This document shows, one piece after another, positions 35,845 through 41,947 of a stretch of 64,000 nucleotides of DNA. Positions within the stretch are counted from its first letter, which is position 1. Each line of letters opens with the position of its first letter. The DNA lies in NCBI GenBank assembly GCA_964473525.1, contig CAYYPK010000001.1:124001-188000 (forward strand), given 5' to 3'. A program made the translations under genes and the position numbers. Source of the stretch: GCA-2687025 sp964473525 (lineage in GTDB: Bacteria; Poribacteria; WGA-4E; GCA-2687025). The notes beneath the pieces were generated by a model. It did not search any database and was not told the origin of the DNA. It saw only the letters and a list, made by a program, of their open reading frames with translations.

Positions 35845-36909
35845 TCACCACTTCAGTTCACCCCAAGTCGCTGGCAGCTTCCCAACAGGGGACACGCCAA
35901 GCCCTGGGTCGAACCACCGCGGGTACACCGCCGACTCCCACTCGTAGTGTGTGATCTGCCTCAGGTTGCCGCCGTCGCGGTCGATCACGAACAGATCGTC
36001 GCCCTTCGGTAGTTCCTGGGGGTCCAGCGCGGAGAAGACGACCTGATCTCCGGAGGGAGACCAGACCGGATTGTGCGCCCATAGATCATCGGCAGTGAGC
36101 CGTTCCTCACGACCGGTCGCCAGGTCCAGTACGTAGAGCTGTGGGGGTCCACCATCTGGAGTTCTCCGGTCGAACACAATGGAACGGCCGTCCGGCGACC
36201 AACTGGGGTTGGATTCAGAGTCCTTGCTCTGCGTGAGGTTCGCGATGTGCACACCCTCGACGGTCATGATATGCAGATCACGCGTGATCGCGCCGGCAGC
36301 GGGATCGTCCGGCTGTCTTGCCCAGAACTCCCTATCGCGTGTTGAGTCGAACACGATACGCGTCGCGTCGGGAGACCAGTCTGGGTGCTCGTCGGACATG
36401 CGGTCTCCTCCCATCGCAGCGGAGAGATCGGTGAGTACCTCCGTGGCAAGATCGAATACGAAGATGTGCGGTCGTTTCAGGTTGGGGAACGTATAGAACA
36501 GCAGTCTGCCACCGTCCGGCGACCACTTGGGGTCGAGAGGCGGCCCTCCCGGCGGCCCCACCGCTGGCATCGGGACAATGACAGGGCCCGACCCGTCGCA
36601 GCCCACGATCAGCGCGGCGTTCTCACCAGAAGACAGCACGACACGTGACCCGTCCGGCGCCCAATCGTGACCGGCGTGCACGGTGTCGGCTGTCAACCAG
36701 GCGTCGTTTGCGCCATCCGGCTCCACGGTTCGCAGGCTATACACCCAATCCGGTGTGCTGTGATCCAAGTGACGATACAGGATCAAGGACGTTCGTGGCT
36801 GCGCCAGCGCAACGCCGGCGGAGGCCGCCAACAGCAGCAGGGACGTCGCCACCCGGAACACGCGCGTGGCGCCCAGGCGCCGATGGGTTCTCTCACGTTC
36901 GGACAACAT
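35845..36909 (-). CDS. TolB-like secreted beta-propeller, copy 3
   Basis: 354 residues from ATG 36909, preceded by AGGAAGGAGAGCG; the frame is open upstream to 37209 but that part overlaps peptide P1 in another frame. The signal peptide core is FRVATSLLLLAASAGVALA. Blades carry HDWAPDGSRV, PKWSPDGGRL, PDWSPDATRI, PSWSPDGRSI and PVWSPSGDQV. It ends TWGELKW. Very similar to copy 2 along its length. Its stop directly touches the P2 core remnant. Confidence 0.87.
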   Translation of the reverse strand: MLSERERTHRRLGATRVFRVATSLLLLAASAGVALAQPRTSLILYRHLDHSTPDWVYSLRTVEPDGANDAWLTADTVHAGHDWAPDGSRVVLSSGENAALIVGCDGSGPVIVPMPAVGPPGGPPLDPKWSPDGGRLLFYTFPNLKRPHIFVFDLATEVLTDLSAAMGGDRMSDEHPDWSPDATRIVFDSTRDREFWARQPDDPAAGAITRDLHIMTVEGVHIANLTQSKDSESNPSWSPDGRSIVFDRRTPDGGPPQLYVLDLATGREERLTADDLWAHNPVWSPSGDQVVFSALDPQELPKGDDLFVIDRDGGNLRQITHYEWESAVYPRWFDPGLGVSPVGKLPATWGELKW

Positions 36910-37020
36910 CGCTCTCCTTCCTGGCGGCGTGGCACACACGACGCCACCCGCAACGCCCACGGCTCCCTGCCGGCGTCGGCTTCCGCCTATCCGGCGCTGA
37001 CGCCGGGCCGTAGCCCGCGT

Positions 37021-37050
37021 GGGCGTGTGGGTCCGCCGACCCACACGCCC
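37021..37050 (-). terminator. Strong stem-loop right after peptide P1
   Basis: A perfect 12-bp inverted repeat, GGGCGTGTGGGT and ACCCACACGCCC, with a 6-nt loop, begins 13 bp after the P1 stop codon (minus strand). There is no T tract. It probably acts as a leaky terminator or 3' stabiliser that lets much more peptide mRNA accumulate than propeller mRNA. Confidence 0.6.
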
Positions 37051-37063
37051 AGTCGTGCGCCTG

Positions 37064-37354
37064 CTAGGCGTCGCACTGCTCGAACCCGGTCGTGCATCGC
37101 CAACTGCACGCCGTCCCACACCACAGGCCGTAGCATTGCCAGCCCATCCCGCCGCAACTGTCGGGGTTCGGGATGCAGGGCGTGCCGTTGGCCTCTGCAG
37201 GCTGCGCAACGGTCATCATCGCGCCGACCACGGCGGCGGCCCCGAAGACGGCGCCGATCTGCGCGGAGCGGTGCGCGCTCATCTCACCCGACTCGCTGGT
37301 GAAGAACTCACCAACGCGAGCGTGTCGCGAGATCTCCCGAATGTGTCCGGTCAT
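37064..37354 (-). CDS. Seven-cysteine secreted peptide P1 (precursor)
   Basis: 96 residues. Residues 1-24 (MTGHIREISRHARVGEFFTS...) are a polar leader; 25-55 look like a Sec signal (MSAHRSAQ, then IGAVFGAAAVVGAMMTVA, then QPAEA before NG). The mature part has Cys at 60, 67, 74, 79, 83, 87 and 94, spaced x6-x6-x4-x3-x3-x6, with core motif GLWCGTACSWRC. Residues 1-59 are identical to P3 although the DNA differs at about seven silent sites, so this leader is under protein-level selection. GGAGGTACGAC precedes the ATG. An odd number of Cys allows three disulfides plus one free or sugar-bearing Cys. Not recognised as a named family. Confidence 0.82.
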   Translation of the reverse strand: MTGHIREISRHARVGEFFTSESGEMSAHRSAQIGAVFGAAAVVGAMMTVAQPAEANGTPCIPNPDSCGGMGWQCYGLWCGTACSWRCTTGFEQCDA

Positions 37355-37370
37355 GTCGTACCTCCATGTT

Positions 37371-37390
37371 CCACCGCGCTCGTGCGGTGG
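37371..37390 (-). promoter_or_regulatory. Hairpin just upstream of the P1 ribosome site
   Basis: CCACCGCGCTCGTGCGGTGG: a perfect 7-bp stem with a 6-nt loop, five bases upstream of the GGAGG. P3 has an 18-bp perfect palindrome at the same place with different inner bases that still pair, so the stem rather than the sequence is kept. Confidence 0.5.
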
Positions 37391-37454
37391 TACCGGTCCT
37401 CCGCCGCTGGCGCCCATCGGTGATGTGCGTATGTCGCGGGCCTCCGGCGGCAGT

Positions 37455-37471
37455 TGTGGATGCGTCTCCCG
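37455..37471 (-). promoter_or_regulatory. Conserved 17-bp element upstream of P1
   Basis: CGGGAGACGCATCCACA on the minus strand, near edge 101 bp from the P1 ATG. Identical to the blocks before P0 and P3; the following CCGCC is also shared. Confidence 0.55.
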
Positions 37472-37600
37472 CGGGGGCTTCGGGCGGGTCACGCGCGCGT
37501 GGGTCACCGTGTCCGCCTGCGCTGCCCCCTGCCGCTTCACGGCCGGCAGACGCTCGAGGCGTTCTCTGTAGGCCGGCAGTCCACGGCTTCGCTCGTCGCG

Positions 37601-38695
37601 TCACCACTTCAAGCCGCCCCAGTTCGTGGGCAGCCTTCCCGCAGGCGACAGTCCGAGAGCCGGGTCGAACCACTTCGGGTAAAGGGCGGGCTCGCCCACG
37701 TAGTCGGTGAGCTGTGTAACGCCTCCTCCGTCAGCACTCACCACGTAGATGTTCCGCCCGTTCGCGACGTTCCGCGCGTCGATGCCGGTAAACAGTATCC
37801 GCCTACCGTCGGGTGACCACGAGGGGTGGAATGCCCACAATCCCTCGTCGGTGAGCTGCTGCTCGCGTCCCGTCGCCATGTCGAGCACTGTCACCACCGA
37901 CGGATTCTCGCCTCCAGCCTGCCTCACGAAGGCGATAGACCGCCCGTCTGGCGACCATGCGGGGTAGAACTCGTGGTCCATGCTCTCCGTCAGATTCGCG
38001 ATGTGCGCCCCATCGCTCGTCATGACGTGCAGATCTGCTGTCATCGCGGCGCCGAGTGGATCGTCCGGTTGCCGCCACCAGAACTCCTGGTCGCGCGGTG
38101 AGTCGAACACGATGTGTGCGCCGTCAGGGGACCAGTCGGGATGCTCGTCCCACGGAAGGTCGCCGCGGCCCAGACCTGCCGTGAGATCCCGAAGAACGTG
38201 TGTGCGCAGGTCCACCACATACACATGCGGGCGCCGAGCCGTATACGCGAAGAACAGGGCCTGCGCGCCGTCAGGGGACCACTCGGGCTCGCGTGGAAAC
38301 AGGAGCTCTGGGAGATTCTCCGCGGCGGCCTTTGTCCCGTCACTCCTCAGGATCGCTAACGCATTAGTCCCCGTCGGGATGAGGATCTGCGTCCCATCTG
38401 GCGACCAGTCCGGGCCAGGCTCGAGCGCGTCTGGGTAGTCCGCGAGCCACGTGTCCTTGGAGCCGTCCGGGGTCATGGTTCTCAGACTGACAGTCGCGTC
38501 GGGCCCAGCCCTGTCGCGGTGTAGGTACAGAACCTGGGGCGTCGACGGGCGCCCTTCCGCGGTCGCCACGACGATCGCCAGAAGCGCCGCCACAGCAAGC
38601 GCGGCCGGGCGCCGATGGATTCCGCCGCTGGCACGCGGCGCGGCGCCACGGGCCTCGGCCTCGGCCCTCCGAGCCGTTGGGGTCGCGGGCGTCAT
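37601..38695 (-). CDS. TolB-like secreted beta-propeller, copy 4
   Basis: 364 residues from ATG 38695 (GGGGAGA upstream), overlapping the end of copy 5 by 4 bp. A long n-region precedes the signal core ALAVAALLAIVVATAEG. Blades show PDWSPDGTQI, PEWSPDGAQA, PDWSPDGAHI, PAWSPDGRSI and PSWSPDGRRI. It ends NWGGLKW. Copies 6, 5 and 4 form a translationally coupled trio without peptide genes between them. Confidence 0.85.
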   Translation of the reverse strand: MTPATPTARRAEAEARGAAPRASGGIHRRPAALAVAALLAIVVATAEGRPSTPQVLYLHRDRAGPDATVSLRTMTPDGSKDTWLADYPDALEPGPDWSPDGTQILIPTGTNALAILRSDGTKAAAENLPELLFPREPEWSPDGAQALFFAYTARRPHVYVVDLRTHVLRDLTAGLGRGDLPWDEHPDWSPDGAHIVFDSPRDQEFWWRQPDDPLGAAMTADLHVMTSDGAHIANLTESMDHEFYPAWSPDGRSIAFVRQAGGENPSVVTVLDMATGREQQLTDEGLWAFHPSWSPDGRRILFTGIDARNVANGRNIYVVSADGGGVTQLTDYVGEPALYPKWFDPALGLSPAGRLPTNWGGLKW

Positions 38696-39810
38696 CGCTT
38701 CAGCTCTCCCCACGTACGCCCCAGCTTGCCAGCAGGTAGCACGCCGAGGCCGGGATCAAACCACCTCGGGTCCAGCGCCATCCCATCCTCGTAGTGCGTT
38801 AGCTGGGTGAGGTTCGCGCCGCTCCGGTCAATGGCATAGATGTTTCGGCTGCCAAAGACCGCCTTTCGCCATTCCACAGCGGCGAACACAACGCGTGTGC
38901 CGTCCGGCGACCAGGATGGATCCCACGCAGTCGTGGCGCCATCGGTCAGTCTGCGCTCCCGGCCAGTATTGACGTCCAGGACGAACACCGCAGCGGGGCC
39001 TCCGTCGTTCAGCTGGCGAAGGAACACGATGGCGTCACCGTCTGGTGACCAGCTAGGTTCGAACTCGTGCTCCTTACTCTTGGTAAGGTTCGCTACGTGG
39101 GCGCCGTCGGCGGTCATCACGTGAAGATCGGCCGACAGCGCCGCCCCTGCTGGGTCTCCTGGCTGCCGCAACCAGAACTCTCGGTCGCGGAGCGAGTCGT
39201 ATACGATCCGAGTGCCGTCTGGAGACCAGTCTGGATGTCGGTCCCTCGGAAGGTCGTGGCCATCCTGCGGCTCGGTCATATCCGCGAGATCACCACTGTC
39301 CAGGTCCAATACATAGATATGTGTGCGTTGGTTGTTGCGCGCCCAGAATGCGACCCGGCGGCTGGAAGGCCCCCACCTTGGATCACCGGGCCGCATGTCC
39401 GCTGGTAGGCCTATGCGCGCGGGATCCGCTCCGTCGCAGCGCATGACCTGCAAGGCGCTGTCCGCGGCAGGCTGGATGACCCGTGACCCGTCAGGAGACC
39501 AGTCGGGCCCGGCAGCGAAACCCTCCGCGAGCCGAATGTCGCTGGCTCCGTCGGGCGTCATCAGTCGCAGGCTGACGACGGCCTCGGGCGCCACGTGGCT
39601 TCGGTATCGGTACAGGATCATGGCGGTGTGGGGCCGCGCGAGCGCGGTCGTGGCGGCGACCAGGATCAGCAACCAGACGACTGCTGCGGTGGCGAGTGAC
39701 GTTCGCCGGGTCTCGTCGCGTCTCCATGCGGCTCCTCCGCCTTGCTTACCGTGATCCGTACCGCGATGCGGCGTGGCCGGGGCCGCCTGGCGACATTGGC
39801 GGGTTACCAC
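38692..39810 (-). CDS. TolB-like secreted beta-propeller, copy 5, start uncertain
   Basis: 372 residues from GTG 39810, which overlaps the copy 6 stop. The signal core is LATAAVVWLLILVAATTALA. Blades: PDWSPDGSRV, PRWGPSSRRV, PDWSPDGTRI, PSWSPDGDAI and PSWSPDGTRV. It ends TWGELKR, the one copy with Arg for the last Trp. The best ribosome site (GGCGGAGGAGCCGC followed by ATG near 39727) opens a different frame, so either the weak GTG start is used or one base is wrong or lost between 39727 and the signal peptide. Confidence 0.8.
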   Translation of the reverse strand: MVTRQCRQAAPATPHRGTDHGKQGGGAAWRRDETRRTSLATAAVVWLLILVAATTALARPHTAMILYRYRSHVAPEAVVSLRLMTPDGASDIRLAEGFAAGPDWSPDGSRVIQPAADSALQVMRCDGADPARIGLPADMRPGDPRWGPSSRRVAFWARNNQRTHIYVLDLDSGDLADMTEPQDGHDLPRDRHPDWSPDGTRIVYDSLRDREFWLRQPGDPAGAALSADLHVMTADGAHVANLTKSKEHEFEPSWSPDGDAIVFLRQLNDGGPAAVFVLDVNTGRERRLTDGATTAWDPSWSPDGTRVVFAAVEWRKAVFGSRNIYAIDRSGANLTQLTHYEDGMALDPRWFDPGLGVLPAGKLGRTWGELKR

Positions 39811-40871
39811 TTCAGTTCACCCCACAGGACCCGCAGCCTCCTGGCCGGGGACACTGTAAGCGTCCCGTCGAACCACGCTGGGTCCAAGGCCTCCTCCCGG
39901 CCGCTCTGTGTGATCTGAGTCAAGTTCCCGCCGTCGCGGTCCATCACGTACAGGTCAACGGCCCCGTTCGCTAGCTTTGCCCATACAGCCGCCGAGAACA
40001 CAATCTGTTCGCCGTTCGGCGACCAGGCGGGGTTCGACGCGGCTAGTTCCGGGTCGGTAAGCAGTCGCGAGCGGCCCGTGTTGACGTCAAGGACGGCCAC
40101 CGACGCTGCGCCCGCTGCAGGCCCACGCCAGAGGTGCACGATCGACTGGCCGTCGGGTGACCATGCGGGGTCCGTTTCACCATCGGTACTCTGTGTCAGA
40201 TTGGCGATGTGCGCGCCGTCTGCTGTCATGACATGCAGATCCGCCGTCAGGGCGCCGCCCCTTGGGTCGTCCGGCTGGCGCAACCAGAACTCGTCGTCCC
40301 GCAACGAGTCGAACACGATGCGTGTGCCGTCGGGCGACCAGTCTGGGTGCTCGTCGAACAGGATGTCCGCTCCCATCGTGACGCTGAGATCCGCCAGCGC
40401 TCCTGTCACGGTGTCCAGCACGAAGATGTGCGGACGTCGGTTGGGGAGTCCGTTGGCTACGTAGGCGTAGAACACAACGCGGCGCCCGTCTGGCGCCCAT
40501 CTGGGTTCGGCGGGGAGAACGCCCTCGGGCAGCGGAATGCTGACGCGGCCGGTCCCGTCGCAGAGCATGGTCACCAACGCGTTCTCGGCGGAACCCAACA
40601 CGAGCTTGGACCCATCAGGGGACCAGTCAGGGCCCGGCTGCAACCCGCCCTCGGCGAACCATGTGTCGTCGGAGCCGTCGGGAGCGACCGTGCGTAGGTT
40701 GACGATGGCGTCGCCGCCGAGCGCCACCGAGTGGCGATATAGGATCACGGAGGACTGCGGGCGCGCCAACGCAACGCACGCGGAGATCGACCACAGAATC
40801 AGGCCCTTCCCCATCTGGCGGGCTCGCTGAGTTGGCGTGCTGGCCCTAGCTGATCCGTGTTCCGCTGACAC
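39804..40871 (-). CDS. TolB-like secreted beta-propeller, copy 6
   Basis: 355 residues from GTG 40871, with GGGGAGGCGAAGCA upstream. The signal core is GLILWSISACVALA. Blades: PDWSPDGSKL, PRWAPDGRRV, PDWSPDGTRI, PAWSPDGQSI and PAWSPNGEQI. It ends LWGELKW. First propeller of the array, downstream of peptide P3 across a short gap and coupled to copy 5 by overlap. Confidence 0.85.
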   Translation of the reverse strand: MSAEHGSARASTPTQRARQMGKGLILWSISACVALARPQSSVILYRHSVALGGDAIVNLRTVAPDGSDDTWFAEGGLQPGPDWSPDGSKLVLGSAENALVTMLCDGTGRVSIPLPEGVLPAEPRWAPDGRRVVFYAYVANGLPNRRPHIFVLDTVTGALADLSVTMGADILFDEHPDWSPDGTRIVFDSLRDDEFWLRQPDDPRGGALTADLHVMTADGAHIANLTQSTDGETDPAWSPDGQSIVHLWRGPAAGAASVAVLDVNTGRSRLLTDPELAASNPAWSPNGEQIVFSAAVWAKLANGAVDLYVMDRDGGNLTQITQSGREEALDPAWFDGTLTVSPARRLRVLWGELKW

Positions 40872-40989
40872 TGCTTCGCCTCCCCTGGAGCTTGTCGACT
40901 GACGGTCGCGGTCGCCTCGGACGGAGTCTCACTACGTCGGTCGCGCGCCAATAGTATCGACCGTCTGTACGCGGGACGTGTGGGCCAGA

Positions 40990-41001
40990 NNNNNNNNNNN
41001 N
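40990..41001. other. Assembly gap, 12 N, after peptide P3
   Basis: Sits between GGACGTG (40974-40980) and CACGTCC (41010-41016), which are perfectly complementary, and beside nine C in a row. It starts about 33 bp after the P3 stop, so it probably hides the loop of a stem-loop like that after P1. Confidence 0.9.
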
Positions 41002-41033
41002 CCCCCCCCCACGTCCGTGTCACGTCCCGAGGC

Positions 41034-41324
41034 TCAGGGTATGCACTGAGGAAGGCCTGTCGTACAGCGGTAGCTGCACGTGGTTCCGCACCACAGGCCC
41101 CTGCAGACGTTGGTCTCCCCAGGGCAGTTGTCGGGCGAGGGATCGCAGGGCGTCCCATTGGCCTCCGCCGGCTGCGCGACGGTCATCATCGCGCCGACCA
41201 CTGCGGCGGCCCCGAAGACGGCGCCGATCTGCGCGGAGCGGTGCGCGCTCATCTCGCCCGACTCGCTGGTGAAGAACTCACCGACGCGAGCGTGTCGCGA
41301 GATCTCTCGAATGTGTCCGGTCAT
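41034..41324 (-). CDS. Seven-cysteine secreted peptide P3 (precursor)
   Basis: 96 residues, same layout as P1: an identical 59-residue leader plus signal region, then seven Cys at 60, 67, 74, 79, 83, 87 and 94 with core GLWCGTTCSYRC. About 15 of the 36 residues after Cys60 differ from P1, all outside the cysteines and the GLWC block, so the core diverges while the leader is fixed, as in families of ribosomal peptide natural products. GGAGGTACGAC precedes the ATG. First peptide of the array, 160 bp downstream of the ABM-like gene, with its own conserved upstream element. Confidence 0.82.
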   Translation of the reverse strand: MTGHIREISRHARVGEFFTSESGEMSAHRSAQIGAVFGAAAVVGAMMTVAQPAEANGTPCDPSPDNCPGETNVCRGLWCGTTCSYRCTTGLPQCIP

Positions 41325-41340
41325 GTCGTACCTCCATGTG

Positions 41341-41358
41341 CCACCGTGTACACGGTGG
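41341..41358 (-). promoter_or_regulatory. 18-bp perfect palindrome before the P3 ribosome site
   Basis: CCACCGTGTACACGGTGG lies five bases upstream of GGAG. It can bind a dimeric regulator as DNA or fold as an RNA stem. It is the counterpart of the P1 and P0 hairpins. Confidence 0.5.
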
Positions 41359-41421
41359 CCCCGTGTCGCCGCCACAAGCCCAGCCTACCATGGCAGGAGC
41401 TTTGGTTAACGTGGCGGTAGG

Positions 41422-41438
41422 TGTGGATGCGTCTCCCG
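41422..41438 (-). promoter_or_regulatory. Conserved 17-bp element upstream of P3
   Basis: CGGGAGACGCATCCACA on the minus strand, near edge 98 bp from the P3 ATG. Same block as for P0 and P1. Between it and the gene, TTAACC and TAGGCT are 16 bp apart and could be a weak promoter. Confidence 0.55.
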
Positions 41439-41485
41439 TGAGTGCGGAGGCGGCGGCCCACGGATGCGAATCTGCCGGCCTTGGG

Positions 41486-41911
41486 TCACGGCTTGGCGTC
41501 CTCCTCGGATCCCGTGCTCTGCACGACGACACCCTCCCAGTGCCCGACGAACGTCGACACCCTCCGTAACTCCGCGAGCACGTCCGGCTTGTCCACGTTC
41601 CAAAGGCGACCGGCGACCCGGTCGTGCACCTCTCGGTTTCGCCACAGCTCAATGAGGACCACCCCGTGCGTCGGCCCGAAGTTGTCCGCCACCTCTACGT
41701 ACTGACATCCCTCGGCGGCTTCGAGGAGAGGGATCCACGCGTCGTTGAGGAACCGCAGGAGATCGTCCTTCCCCTCGCCCTGTTTCGGACGCACCTCGTA
41801 GAAGACGCGGTACGGGTTGTCCGCGTAAACCTCCCACTCCATGGGGTCCGGTTCCTGCGCTTCCTGCGCCGGCTGTCGGGTTCGCCTCAGCATGGCGGCT
41901 AGCTGCTTCAT
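41486..41911 (-). CDS. Small ABM/EthD-like dimeric alpha-beta barrel protein
   Basis: 141 residues. From about residue 24 the pattern is that of antibiotic-biosynthesis-monooxygenase or EthD-like ferredoxin folds: YRVFYEVRPKQGEGKDDLLR, AWIPLLEAAEGCQYVEVADN, HGVVLIELWRNREVHDRVAG, then VLAELRRVSTFVGHWEGVVV. Such proteins may be oxygenases, heme handlers or simply ligand-binding dimers; no catalytic residues can be named. The start at 41911 has GAGGA upstream; one at 41842 is also possible. It lies 36 bp after the metallophosphoesterase-cytochrome gene and upstream of P3, so it may belong to the peptide operon. Confidence 0.65.
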   Translation of the reverse strand: MKQLAAMLRRTRQPAQEAQEPDPMEWEVYADNPYRVFYEVRPKQGEGKDDLLRFLNDAWIPLLEAAEGCQYVEVADNFGPTHGVVLIELWRNREVHDRVAGRLWNVDKPDVLAELRRVSTFVGHWEGVVVQSTGSEEDAKP

Positions 41912-41947
41912 GTGTCCTCGACTGGCCCTCCGATGTCGCGACGGCGC

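Noticed and set aside
37391..37540. Extended P1 reading frame (N-terminal extension to 37540)
   Set aside because: The perfect SD and shared start with P3 place translation at 37354; in P3 the same extension is broken by a stop.
37044..41400. Peptides P1 and P3 as Flp-type pilins for the A24 peptidase
   Set aside because: They lack the Glu+5 of class III signal peptides and have a good AxA signal-peptidase site and a cysteine-rich mature part.
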